In this document: positions 8,264 through 17,182 of the stretch, piece by piece
Numbering within the stretch: position 1 is the stretch's first letter
How the letters are laid out: the number at the start of each line of letters is the position of its first letter
NCBI GenBank assembly: GCA_021771025.1
Contig: JAETPW010000016.1
Location: 1 to 41,088 of the forward strand
Length of the DNA: 41,088 bases
DNA from: Clostridiaceae bacterium
GTDB lineage: Bacteria > Bacillota > Clostridia > TANB77 > CAG-508
Direction: 5' to 3'
Notes under the pieces: model-generated
Databases searched by the model: none
What the model saw: only the letters and a program-made list of their open reading frames with translations
What the model was told of the DNA's origin: nothing
Program-made: the position numbers and the translations under genes

Positions 8264-9153
8264 ATGATTTATAAGGCAAAAATAGACGGGAAGACGTCTT
8301 ATTCTGATCAGCCTCTTTATCTTAATGGAAATTTGTACACCGAAGATGGGTCAATTTAGTAAGACAGCAAATTAAAGAACATATTCAAACCTATGGGTGG
8401 TGACTGCTGCTATGTATGCTAGTGATAGCAATATTATAATTATGACTTAACAGCTTATTATTGCGATTCTTCTATGGCTATACCTGATCACCAAGTAACC
8501 ATTGTTGGCTGGGATGACAATTATGAAGTAGAAAATTTTAATGAGGATCATCGCCCTACCAAGCCAGGTGCCTATATCATTATGAATTCTCACGGAACAG
8601 ACATGTATGACAAAGGATTTTTAGCTATTTCTTATAAAGATAGTTTAGTAGAATCATATTGTATAGGCACTACTAAGGTTAGTGAAACAAAAAGTCAAGG
8701 TGAAACATTATATCAATTTAAGCTAACCGGGCAGAAGTTTGTTATAGGCATAAAAGCGATTAAAGGAAACTTAGATTCCTATGCACAAATTGGGGTGGAA
8801 ACAAAAGCAGGGAAATTTTGGAAAAATGTTTCCTCAAACCAAGGAGAAAGTTATCTTTCCATAGATGGACAACATTGGAAAGATTTAAAAGAATTAGGAA
8901 ACGAAATTGATTGTCCAGATGCTAATACTTGTTTAAAAGCAGTAACCACAAAAGGAATAGCACAAATTTAAGAGACATTAATTAAGATGGACAATTAGAT
9001 TTACGTGATTTATCCATTTTAGTTGCTCATTTAGCAGGAGGAGAAGGGCAACTATTAACCGGAGAAAAACTGAAAGCGGCAGACGTAACTCAAGACGGAG
9101 AAGTCGATATAAGAGATTTATCCAAAGTAGTTTTATTATTAGCAGAATACTAA
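8264..9153 (+). pseudogene. Decayed papain-like (C1A) peptidase with C-terminal dockerin
   Basis: A broken secreted peptidase spread over several frames. 8264-8359 encodes 31 aa ending in a stop. The frame then shifts through IKEHIQTYG and AAMYASDS to a 165-aa open part (8474-8971) carrying the catalytic His region DHQVTIVGWDD and the Asn region IIMNSHG (usually NSWG), then GFLAISYKDS. After another shift, 8974-9153 encodes a type I dockerin: GQLDLRDLSILVAHLAGG and, about 25 codons later, DVTQDGEVDIRDLSKVV. A TAA (8983-8985) replaces a codon inside the first calcium loop. The N-terminal part with the catalytic Cys and signal peptide is missing. It follows the cohesin gene, the likely partner. 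Non-functional as it stands. Confidence 0.85.
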
Positions 9154-9451
9154 TGAAAAAAGAAAAAATTACTTATGAAAAGCAAGTATCCACTAGAATT
9201 TTTGTAACCGATACTACAGGGCTTACGAATATCATTTATGATGGTTCGTTTGATTGCTTTTTAGTCGTTTGAGTTAAGGAAGACAAGTAATGAGGTAATG
9301 TACTTTAGGCTAAGCAAGCAGAAAAGAGGATTGCTTTTCTGGTTAGGTGTACATTAGGGTTGTTACTTGACTTCTTTTTTGATTGTTTAGTTTTTTTGTT
9401 GCAACTTTAAAGGGGAGCCGTGGAAAAGAGAATTTCTAAACGTAAATAAAT
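9154..9451. other. Gene-poor gap with a long hairpin
   Basis: A 39-codon frame (9153-9272) overlaps the dockerin stop as TAATG but has no ribosome binding site or recognisable family. A hairpin pairs TAATGTAC (9296-9303) with GTACATTA (9349-9356) and encloses CAGAAAAG/CTTTTCTG (9319-9341). It may end transcripts arriving from either side. Nothing else is seen. Confidence 0.4.
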
Positions 9452-10717
9452 TTAAGAAAGAAAATGTTCAAATTTAATCTCATCCCAAAACAAACAAAAA
9501 TAATCCCACATATTTTTCTTACGAATTTCTTTCCCATTAACAATACTCGTTTCAGCGATTAGATCTCCATTTCCTGTGCTAATACTAATTTTACCAATGA
9601 CTTCTCCAGACTTCAAAGGAGCCTTTTGAAAAGGAGAATAATCAAAGTTAACCTGTAAATCACTAATCAAATCTTTTCGAATAGGTAGGTTTGAAAAAGG
9701 TAAAGGATTAACCTCAATTTCTGGTTCATCAGTGATTCCTTTTTCTATACTAAAATCTGCTTTTTGTTTCCATGAGTTAAATTCTTGCTCGATTTTTTCT
9801 TGTAGATTAACCACTTCAAAATTTTTATAGGTATACTCAATTAACTTAATACTATCAGTTGTTCTACATTTTTTCGTATCTGCTCCTAACACGACACAGA
9901 TGATATCTAAATTGTCTCGCTTGCAAGAGGTAACTAAACAACGGTTAGCACCATTGGTAAATCCTGTTTTAATTCCGTATACGCCGGCTAAATTGCCTAA
10001 TAATTCATTGGTATTGGTTAATGCTTTAGGGTAACCATTAATGGTAATGGTAATTGTTTTTGTTCCTACAATGGTAGCAAACGTTTTATTTCTCATAGCG
10101 TGATTGGCCAAAACGGCTAGTTCATAAGCTGTCGTATAATGATCTTCCTCATCTAAACCATGTGGCGTTTTGAAATGAGTATTGGTTAGTCCAAGTGTTT
10201 CTGCTTTTTCGTTCATTAACTCAGAAAAACCAGCAATATCTCCTCCCGCATATTCAGCTAAGGCAACAGCTGCATCATTTCCAGAACGAAGCATTAGACC
10301 ATATAAAAGATCACGAACCGTTACTTTATCACCTGTTTTTAACCCTAAACGAGAACCACCAGTATTAGCTGCTTTTTTGGAGATTTCAATGGTTTGCTCT
10401 AGACTTCCTTTTTCAATAATGACCAAAGCAGTCATAATTTTTGTGGTAGAGGCCATCTTTCTTTTTTGTGTCTCATTTTTCCCACAAAGAACTCGGTTAG
10501 AATTACGGTCAATTACCACATAGGCACGGGAATTGATTTCTGGTAATTTAGGGGAATTAGATTCATGGCTAGCATTAACGGTACTTGTGATTTCGCTAGC
10601 AACATCAGTAGTTTCCTCTTCTTCTAAATCATCACCAAAACTAAGAGGAGAAAATAAGAAAAGAAATAAGCTCAAAAAAATGAGAACTTGGATAAATTGT
10701 TTTTTCATCATCATCAT
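9452..10717 (-). CDS. D-alanyl-D-alanine carboxypeptidase (serine type, DacA/DacF-like)
   Basis: Penicillin-binding protein of the S11 family that trims the terminal D-Ala from peptidoglycan pentapeptides outside the membrane. 421 aa: signal peptide (about 5-28), catalytic SxxK as STTK at 90-93, SGN at 145-147 and KTG at 250-252, followed by a C-terminal beta-rich domain (about 305-400) and a hydrophobic, aromatic end suited to membrane association. Four consecutive ATG codons open the frame. GAGG lies only two bases before the first, so translation may really begin at the third or fourth (10711 or 10708). It stands alone on the minus strand. Confidence 0.95.
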   Translation of the reverse strand: MMMMKKQFIQVLIFLSLFLFLFSPLSFGDDLEEEETTDVASEITSTVNASHESNSPKLPEINSRAYVVIDRNSNRVLCGKNETQKRKMASTTKIMTALVIIEKGSLEQTIEISKKAANTGGSRLGLKTGDKVTVRDLLYGLMLRSGNDAAVALAEYAGGDIAGFSELMNEKAETLGLTNTHFKTPHGLDEEDHYTTAYELAVLANHAMRNKTFATIVGTKTITITINGYPKALTNTNELLGNLAGVYGIKTGFTNGANRCLVTSCKRDNLDIICVVLGADTKKCRTTDSIKLIEYTYKNFEVVNLQEKIEQEFNSWKQKADFSIEKGITDEPEIEVNPLPFSNLPIRKDLISDLQVNFDYSPFQKAPLKSGEVIGKISISTGNGDLIAETSIVNGKEIRKKNMWDYFCLFWDEIKFEHFLS

Positions 10718-10817
10718 TACCTCATCACTAGTTTATGGGGTAATATTTAAATTATGATAGTAAAAAAAGAATAATTCGAACTTAGAAAAACGAAAATAAG
10801 AGAGTGAAGAAATCGTT

Positions 10818-11124
10818 TTATTTTTCATACACAACAACTCCAGTTTTTTCAATTTCTTTATCAATTTTTGAATTTTTACCGATCTCGGATTTTTCTATTA
10901 TATCTACATCTTTTCCAAATGTTTCTTTTAGTTATCAATAATAGCAAAGAATTTTAAGCCTTTTATTTTTCCGTTGCTATCAATTAAAATATCAATATCG
11001 CTATTTGAAGTTGGATTATTTTTAGCTATGAACCGAATAAAATTGCTTTTTCTACATCTGTATTACTTAAAATGTTACTTAAAATTGCTTTTATATCATT
11101 GATAGAATAGATTTTAGTAGTCAT
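10818..11124 (-). pseudogene. Decayed MNT-type nucleotidyltransferase
   Basis: Reads MTTKIYSINDIKAILSNILS, then VEKAILFGS, where one missing base breaks the GSxA motif. The next frame gives KNNPTSNSDIDILID with the paired Asp residues of the nucleotidyltransferase fold. A second indel falls after FFAIID, and the last part reads KETFGKDVDIIEKSEI and ends VVVYEK. It resembles small MNT-domain proteins of the MntA/HEPN-MNT antitoxin type; no HEPN partner is visible. An intact AGGAGG (before 11124) and a promoter remain. Two frameshifts make it non-functional. Confidence 0.75.
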
Positions 11125-11155
11125 ATCACGACCTCCTTTAATTTTTTCTATTAAT

Positions 11156-11185
11156 AGTATATCATATGTTGGGGGATGCTGACAA
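11156..11185 (-). promoter_or_regulatory. Promoter of the nucleotidyltransferase pseudogene
   Basis: On the minus strand TTGTCA (complement of 11180-11185), 18-bp spacer, TATACT (complement of 11156-11161), about 32 bases before the ATG. Confidence 0.5.
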
Positions 11186-11206
11186 CCAAAATAGTTATTA
11201 TTATAT

Positions 11207-11257
11207 TGAATTGATTCAACAAAAACTTCAAATTTTGTTGAATTAATTCAACAAAAT
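11207..11257. repeat. Two palindromic operator-like sites
   Basis: TTGAATTGATTCAA (11207-11220) and TTGAATTAATTCAA (11238-11251) share an ACAAAA extension. The second sits in a perfect 26-bp palindrome (11232-11257). Start-to-start spacing is 31 bp, about three helical turns. The pair lies just upstream of the promoter of the nucleotidyltransferase remnant. Confidence 0.6.
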
Positions 11258-11453
11258 ACTGTTTTTGATATTTGACTTATATTTAGTTATCCTTATTGCC
11301 TAATGATACTATTTTATCCTATTACGAAGAAAGGGAACTGAAAGAGATATCGTAAAATTGTTTTGTAAAGTAACAAAACAATTGAACCATCCTAAAAACA
11401 TTACGGCAAATGAACTTTCCCCAATAGTTATCATCGAAATTCACATAAAACCT
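11258..11453. other. Non-coding gap with one hairpin
   Basis: No gene seen. An 11-bp stem, AATTGTTTTGT / ACAAAACAATT (11356-11383) with a 6-base loop, is the only clear structure; no T-run follows. Confidence 0.4.
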
Positions 11454-11481
11454 TGATTTTGTTCCCAAAATGTAATATAAT
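11454..11481 (+). promoter_or_regulatory. Distal promoter of the adhesin gene
   Basis: TTGATT (11454-11459), 16-bp spacer, TATAAT (11476-11481). The RNA from here would carry about 160 bases of leader containing GC-rich segments such as GGCGAGGCGG and TCCGTAGCGGA, unusual for this genome. I could not match them to a known riboswitch class. Confidence 0.5.
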
Positions 11482-11583
11482 TGTAATGTAAGTGTATTTA
11501 TCTAGGCGAGGCGGAGAAAAACCATATCCGTAGCGGAATAGAGGGCAGTATTTTTTTCTTTGTTTTATTGGTAAAAAACACTA

Positions 11584-11611
11584 TTGACGAATGAAAAATA
11601 TAGTGTAAAAT
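11584..11611 (+). promoter_or_regulatory. Proximal promoter of the adhesin gene
   Basis: TTGACG (11584-11589), 16-bp spacer, TAAAAT (11606-11611), 40 bases before the start codon. Confidence 0.5.
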
Positions 11612-11651
11612 AAGAGTGATAAAGATATTTTTAGGTAAGGAGAAGATAAAG

Positions 11652-14600
11652 ATGAAATTAAAAAAATGGAGTTTAGTAGTAATCAGTTTATTAGCCGTCA
11701 TTATGCTATGGAATATTCCCACCTCATCTCAAGCAGTAACTAACTTAGCTACCCCTTTGTATTTAGGTGTGCAGGAATTTCGCAATAACACAGATCCAGC
11801 AAATATGGCTTATGGAATAGGAAATCCAGATCGTAATGGATCAACCCCAGAAAGTATGATAGGAGCCAAAATTTGGGATATCGTCAGTTATCGAAGTTTA
11901 ACCGATACCAACTACGATAATAGCACAAACTATTACTGTGTAAAAGCAGGAGTAGGATTCCGAAATACAGGAGAAAAGGATACCTACAATATATCCTATA
12001 ATTTCAAAGAAGATAGAGACGCTATTTTAGCCACCAACAATGATGTGTTAAAAAGTCTAGTCAATACCGATAATGATACTTACTACAATTTGATGGCCAT
12101 AGCAGATTTATTATATTTACCAGGTATTTCTACTGAGCAAGAAAGAAAAGACTTAATCGCTAATTCTTTACGTGCAGCAGGAATTGATGTTGATGAATTT
12201 GCCGTAGAAATTACCGATACAGATATTGAAGCAGTACAACAAGCTGTTTTATGGTATTTTACGAACTACGATGATGGTGTCATTTATGACAATGTGTATA
12301 ATCAATTTGGAGCTGCTAATAGTTCATGGTTTACGTATAAGACAGAGGACATGGCAGAATATTTTAGCTTAAGTGATTATAATCTAGGTGTAGACAAAGC
12401 AGGAGAACAAAGACAAAGACAAGCAGTAGCCATTTACAATTATTTAATTACTACAGCTAAAACCAATGGACAAGCATTTAAAAATGGAACCGCTGTGTCT
12501 AATTCAGTGATCACCATTTATGCTAACTCAACCAAAACCAATACTCAACCAATTATGGTAATCGACCGTATCCCACCAGTAGAAAAAGAATTTGACTTAG
12601 CCTTAAGAAAATACATTACCAAAGTAAATGGAGTAGAACTTCCATCAGCAAATACAAGAGTACCTGCCATTGATGAATCTTCATTACAAACAGGAACAAC
12701 AGCTATTTACAAACATCGTAAAGATCCAATTACCATAGAAAATGGAAATAAAGTAACTTATCAATTAACCATTTATAACGAAGGAGAAAAAGCAGGATAT
12801 CCAACCAAAATAGTCGATCAACTACCAACAGGACTTACCTATAGTAAGTTAATCACAGCAGGATATGATGCTCAATATGATGAAGCAACTAATCGTGTGA
12901 CATTCACCAGAAAAGCAGATAACACAACTGAATTAGCAGCCTATGAAACAGGAAAATTATCATCAGAAACCTTAGAAATAGAATGTGAAGTAACCCAAAA
13001 ACCAGATACCAATAACAAAATAGTGCTAACCAATGTAGCATGGATTGCCGAAGAATATGATAATGTAGATAAAGTAACCATTACTACTGAAGTAGGAAAA
13101 GATCGTGATTCAGAGCCAGGAACAGTACCATCAGTAAATAAAGACAACATGGCAGACTACAAAGGAAATCAAACCAATAAAAATGAATTAGCAGACAACA
13201 ATTATTTCTACAAAGGTCAGCAAGACGATGATGACTTTGAAAAATTAGTATTAGAGCCAAAAGCCTTTGACCTAAAATTAATTAAACGTATTGTAGAAGT
13301 AAATAGTACAAAAGTACCGGAAAGAATTAATGGAGTAGACGTAAGCAAATTAAATACTACAGACAGTACCGGAAAAAAGATTACCACAGCAGATTATGAG
13401 TTAAACAAAGAGCCTGTGTTAGTAAAACAAGGAGATATTGTTAAATATACGTTTAGAGTATACAACGAAGGAGATATCGATGGATACGCCGAAGAAATCT
13501 CAGAAGATATTCCTGAAGGATTAGCCTTCTTATGGTCAGAAAAAACAGACGACGAATTAGCACTAGATACTACCTTAACACCAGAAGAAAAACAAGCTAT
13601 TCGTTATAACCAAGGAATTTGGGATATCAAACATATTGATCAAGCAACCAATCGTATTGATTTAATTTCTACCGATTATTTAGGAAAAGGAAAAGGAGCA
13701 GAAATTGCTACTGAAAATGCTAACTTAATCAAAGCATTTGACTCAAGCAAAGGATATATAGATAGCGTAAACGACAAAAATCCAGATTATCGAGAAGTAT
13801 CTGTTTACCTAAAAGTAGTCGCTGAAAATACCACAGGAACCATTATTCGTAACGAAGCAGCCATTACCAAAGATGCCGATAAAAATGGAGATCCAATCGA
13901 TGACCGAGACTCAGACCCTGACAATTGGGTAAAATACGAAGATGATGAAGATTACGACAACGTAAAATTACAAATTTTCGACTTAGCCTTAAGAAAATTC
14001 ATCATTGCTGTTAGCCCAGATGTTACCATCGAAGAAAATGAATACTTAAAAGAAACCAATGGAACATACACCAGAGCACCACAAGTAGATACCTCAAAAT
14101 TAAATACAACTGATGAAAACGGAAAAGTCATTACAACAGCAACCTATCACCATCCAAAAACACCAGTAGAAGTAAATCAAAATGATGTAGTTATCTATAT
14201 GTTACGCGTATATAACGAAGGCGAAATTGACGGATATGCTTCAGAAATCAAAGACCATTTGCCAGAAGGATTAACCTTTGTAGAAGGAACCTTCAATGAC
14301 CAATATGGTTGGAAAGTTTCAGAAGACGGAAGAACAGTAACCACGAATTATTTAAAAGATCAGTTAATTGCTAAAGCAAAAACAGACGAAAATGGGAAGA
14401 TCATTCTTTCCTATAAAGAAATTCCTATCATGTGTCGCCTAAGCAATACGGCAAAAATAAATCAAATTCATACGAATATAGCAGACATAACCGAATATCG
14501 TGATGAGAATAACCAAATCGTAAGAGACCGTGATTCTTCATCAGATAACGTAAACCTTCCAAGTGATGAAAAACTACCAAACTACAAAGAAGATGAACTA

Positions 14601-15920
14601 GGAACTTATGTACCAGGGCAAGAAGACGATGATGACTTTGAAAAAATTATCATCAAACCATTTGATCTAGCCTTACGTAAATTTATTACTGCTGTTAACG
14701 ATCAAGACGTAACCACAAGAATTCCAGAAGTAAAATACGACAAAGAAACTAATCAACTATCTTACGAACATACCAAAGAACCAGTAGAAGTAGTAACTGG
14801 AAATATTGTTACCTATACCATTCGCGTATTTAACGAAGGGCAAAAAGATGGTTATGCCAAAGAAGTAGCCGATGATATTCCCGCAGGATTAGAATTTTTA
14901 CCAGAAAACGACATAAACAAAGAATATGCTTGGGTAATGTACGATGAAGAAGGAAACAAAACAGAAGACATCACCAAAGCTAGCAAGATTGTTACTGATT
15001 ATTTATCCAAAACAAAAGGTGAAGCAAGAATGAAAGAAGATTCAAGCCTAACCGAAAATCCAAACCTACTAAAAGCTTTTGACGAAAACGAAGAAATATC
15101 AGAAACCAATCCAGACTACAAAGACGTAAAAGTAGCTTTCAAAGTAGTAGAACCTAACACATCAGATAAAATCGTTGTAAATTCTGCCCAAATACAAGAA
15201 GACGAAGACAAAAACGGAAATCCAGTACAAGACATCGACTCTATTCCTGGAGAATGGAATGAAGGAGAAGACGATCAAGACAAAGAATACGTAAAACTAA
15301 CCTATTTTGACTTGGCTCTAAGAAAATGGGTAACCGAAGCCATCGTTATCGAAGACGGAAAAGAAACCATTACCCAAACAGGGCACACACCAGAGCAAGA
15401 CCCAGAACCAATCGTAAAAGTAGAACTACACAGAAAGAAACTAGACAAAGTAACCGTTAAATTTAGATATTCCATCCGAGTAACCAACCAAGGAGACATC
15501 GCAGGATATGCCAAAGAAGTCACTGACTATATCCCAGAAGGACTAAAATTCATTGCCGAAGAAAACCCAGGATGGACAGACGAAGGAAACAACGTCATAT
15601 CCACAAGGTTACTAGAAAACACCCTATTACAACCAGGAGAAAGTGCTGATGTACAAGTACTATTAACTTGGATCAACGGAAAAGATAACATTGGACTAAA
15701 AACCAACACAGCCGAAATTTCAGAAGATTACAACGACAAAGGAGCAGACGATATAGACTCAACTCCGGACAACAAAGTACCAGGAGAAGACGACATTGAC
15801 ATAGCCGAAGTAATTCTATCTATTTCAACAGGTCAAGCTAGAATTTATTATACCTTAGGATTTATTATTCTGATTACTTTAGCCGGAGGAGTAGTGCTAA
15901 TTAAGAAATTTGTCCTTTAA
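11652..15920 (+). CDS. Giant thioester-domain surface adhesin with five repeated modules
   Basis: A 1422-aa cell-surface protein. Signal peptide (about 1-28), then an N-terminal thioester (TQXA-type) domain: Cys96 in YYCVKAG and Gln197 in QQAVLWYFTN are placed to form the internal Cys-Gln thioester that binds host surfaces covalently in this family. Five tandem beta-sandwich modules begin near residues 313, 538, 775, 1003 and 1218, each opening FDLxLxK and containing a YNEG or TNQGD motif plus GYAxE and LPxGL/IPEGL; they resemble DUF11/isopeptide stalk domains. Acidic DDDDFEK linkers separate some modules. The C-terminus has a membrane helix (about 1398-1417) and KKFVL but no LPXTG motif. An ATG 36 bases upstream lacks a ribosome binding site; AAGGAG precedes 11652. 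Confidence 0.9.
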   Translation: MKLKKWSLVVISLLAVIMLWNIPTSSQAVTNLATPLYLGVQEFRNNTDPANMAYGIGNPDRNGSTPESMIGAKIWDIVSYRSLTDTNYDNSTNYYCVKAGVGFRNTGEKDTYNISYNFKEDRDAILATNNDVLKSLVNTDNDTYYNLMAIADLLYLPGISTEQERKDLIANSLRAAGIDVDEFAVEITDTDIEAVQQAVLWYFTNYDDGVIYDNVYNQFGAANSSWFTYKTEDMAEYFSLSDYNLGVDKAGEQRQRQAVAIYNYLITTAKTNGQAFKNGTAVSNSVITIYANSTKTNTQPIMVIDRIPPVEKEFDLALRKYITKVNGVELPSANTRVPAIDESSLQTGTTAIYKHRKDPITIENGNKVTYQLTIYNEGEKAGYPTKIVDQLPTGLTYSKLITAGYDAQYDEATNRVTFTRKADNTTELAAYETGKLSSETLEIECEVTQKPDTNNKIVLTNVAWIAEEYDNVDKVTITTEVGKDRDSEPGTVPSVNKDNMADYKGNQTNKNELADNNYFYKGQQDDDDFEKLVLEPKAFDLKLIKRIVEVNSTKVPERINGVDVSKLNTTDSTGKKITTADYELNKEPVLVKQGDIVKYTFRVYNEGDIDGYAEEISEDIPEGLAFLWSEKTDDELALDTTLTPEEKQAIRYNQGIWDIKHIDQATNRIDLISTDYLGKGKGAEIATENANLIKAFDSSKGYIDSVNDKNPDYREVSVYLKVVAENTTGTIIRNEAAITKDADKNGDPIDDRDSDPDNWVKYEDDEDYDNVKLQIFDLALRKFIIAVSPDVTIEENEYLKETNGTYTRAPQVDTSKLNTTDENGKVITTATYHHPKTPVEVNQNDVVIYMLRVYNEGEIDGYASEIKDHLPEGLTFVEGTFNDQYGWKVSEDGRTVTTNYLKDQLIAKAKTDENGKIILSYKEIPIMCRLSNTAKINQIHTNIADITEYRDENNQIVRDRDSSSDNVNLPSDEKLPNYKEDELGTYVPGQEDDDDFEKIIIKPFDLALRKFITAVNDQDVTTRIPEVKYDKETNQLSYEHTKEPVEVVTGNIVTYTIRVFNEGQKDGYAKEVADDIPAGLEFLPENDINKEYAWVMYDEEGNKTEDITKASKIVTDYLSKTKGEARMKEDSSLTENPNLLKAFDENEEISETNPDYKDVKVAFKVVEPNTSDKIVVNSAQIQEDEDKNGNPVQDIDSIPGEWNEGEDDQDKEYVKLTYFDLALRKWVTEAIVIEDGKETITQTGHTPEQDPEPIVKVELHRKKLDKVTVKFRYSIRVTNQGDIAGYAKEVTDYIPEGLKFIAEENPGWTDEGNNVISTRLLENTLLQPGESADVQVLLTWINGKDNIGLKTNTAEISEDYNDKGADDIDSTPDNKVPGEDDIDIAEVILSISTGQARIYYTLGFIILITLAGGVVLIKKFVL

Positions 15921-15921
15921 T

Positions 15922-15966
15922 GGGGACGGGGTCAAAAATGGTAAAATCACCATTTTTGGGACAGGC
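15922..15966 (+). repeat. GGGAC repeat, subfamily B, after the adhesin gene
   Basis: GGGGACGGGGTC, then a perfect 9-bp hairpin AAAAATGGT/ACCATTTTT, then GGGACAGGCT. It starts two bases after the stop codon. Confidence 0.8.
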
Positions 15967-15975
15967 TGATTAAGA

Positions 15976-16022
15976 GAGAAAAGACACATTTTCTATAATG
16001 AAATGCGTCTTTTCTCCTTTTT
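15976..16022 (+). terminator. Adhesin gene terminator
   Basis: GAGAAAAGAC / GTCTTTTCTC with an inner CATTT/AAATG extension across one mismatch, followed by CCTTTTTT. Confidence 0.85.
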
Positions 16023-16048
16023 TAGTTTGTTTAACTATTTTGCATGAA

Positions 16049-16155
16049 GTTACTGATTAATAGTTTTGAGGAATGGGTTCAGAGCTACTTTAGGCAAAAA
16101 CTATTAACCAGTAGTTACCATTTTCAGTAAGTTATGAATAGTAACAACCAGTAAT
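16049..16155. repeat. Intergenic palindromic repeat, family D
   Basis: TTACTGATTAATAGTTTT pairs with AAAACTATTAACCAG across about 30 bases. A second part, ATTTTCAGTAAG then GAATAGTAAC, follows. Parts of it recur around the structured RNA: 16049-16075 resembles 32936-32968, and 16114-16150 resembles the complement of 32682-32720. Confidence 0.65.
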
Positions 16156-16183
16156 CCCATAAAAGATTAATTTTTCAAAATAG

Positions 16184-16212
16184 TTTACATTTCCAAAACC
16201 GTATGATATAAT
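16184..16212 (+). promoter_or_regulatory. Promoter of the beta-sandwich membrane protein
   Basis: TTTACA (16184-16189), 17-bp spacer, TATAAT (16207-16212), 34 bases before the ATG. Confidence 0.7.
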
Positions 16213-16245
16213 TCTCCGTAGGTAAACAAATGAGGTGATAAAGAG

Positions 16246-17175
16246 ATGAATCAAATATTAGCGACAAGTGCACCAAACAAAAATAAAAAAGGGAAAAAAG
16301 GGTCAAACCATCAACAAACAGATATTAGGAGTGTTATTAAAATATTTTCAATTGTTTTATTGTTGTTTGGCATTTTTTTAGTAGGATCAGGTTCATATGC
16401 TATGGTCAAAGAAGGATCATCAAAAGGAACTGCCCAAACTAAACCAACCATAACATTAGAAAATAAAGCAAAAGACACGATACTCTTAAAAATCACAAGT
16501 GATAAACCGATTGATCAAGTAAGTTATCGTTGGAATGATGAGCAAGAAGTAACCATTAGTGGAAATGGTAGAAAATATGTAGAACAACAAATTACTATTC
16601 CAACAGGTTCAAACGTATTAAAAGTGGCAGCAAAAGATACTGAAGGCGGTGAAAATTCCTATCAACAACCATATGAATTAGAAAGTAAGATTGGTCTAGA
16701 ACCATTAGCCAGTGGAAAAATTAAAATTACGTATGAAGGAGAAACGCAAATTGCTTATATGACCTATCGTTGGGATGATGAAGAAGAAACAAAAGTAGAA
16801 ATTAATGATACCAAAATAGATCAAGAAATCGAAGCAATGAAAGGGGATCATACCTTAACGGTTATTGTCGTAGATGTCAATAATCGTACAGAAACAAAAG
16901 TACAAGAAACAAAAGGGGTATCTAAACCAACTATTGACATCAGTTTTAATGATGATCATACGGCCTATGTCATTAAAGTAACAGATGAAAATGAGTTAAA
17001 AGAGGTTCGTGTTGTTTTAGATGAGGACGATAATCAGAAATTCAAACAAGAATTATCAGGAAAAGAATTTACTTTCCAAATTCCATTAAAATCAGGCGAT
17101 AATAAAATGGAAGTTACGGTATACAATTCAGCAGATGTATCAGCAACACAAAAAGTAAAATTCACAAAACCATAA
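16246..17175 (+). CDS. Membrane-anchored protein with three Ig-like repeats
   Basis: 309 aa. A basic cytoplasmic N-terminus (NKNKKGKKG), one membrane helix (about 30-52, IKIFSIVLLLFGIFLVGSG), then three related beta-sandwich segments (about 63-145, 146-225, 226-309). The first two share IxxVSYRW/MTYRW followed by acidic turns and a hydrophobic strand (SNVLKVAAKD, DHTLTVIVVD); the third ends NKMEVTVYNSAD. The pattern fits bacterial Ig-like domains facing outward. No enzyme motif is seen, and function is unknown; a structural or sensor role at the envelope is plausible. ATG after GAGGTGATAAAG. It has its own promoter and follows the large adhesin. Confidence 0.8.
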   Translation: MNQILATSAPNKNKKGKKGSNHQQTDIRSVIKIFSIVLLLFGIFLVGSGSYAMVKEGSSKGTAQTKPTITLENKAKDTILLKITSDKPIDQVSYRWNDEQEVTISGNGRKYVEQQITIPTGSNVLKVAAKDTEGGENSYQQPYELESKIGLEPLASGKIKITYEGETQIAYMTYRWDDEEETKVEINDTKIDQEIEAMKGDHTLTVIVVDVNNRTETKVQETKGVSKPTIDISFNDDHTAYVIKVTDENELKEVRVVLDEDDNQKFKQELSGKEFTFQIPLKSGDNKMEVTVYNSADVSATQKVKFTKP

Positions 17176-17182
17176 GTAGGAG

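Noticed and set aside
9153..9272. 39-codon frame overlapping the dockerin stop (MKKEKITYEKQ)
   Set aside because: It has no ribosome site and follows a pseudogene; possibly a remnant, but not supportable as a gene.
10182..10757. Open frames on the plus strand opposite the carboxypeptidase gene
   Set aside because: They lie wholly antisense to a well-supported gene, lack ribosome sites and have no recognisable protein features.
11508..11560. c-di-GMP (GEMM) riboswitch before the adhesin gene
   Set aside because: The conserved GEMM core segments are not present; the leader is kept only as unassigned structure.
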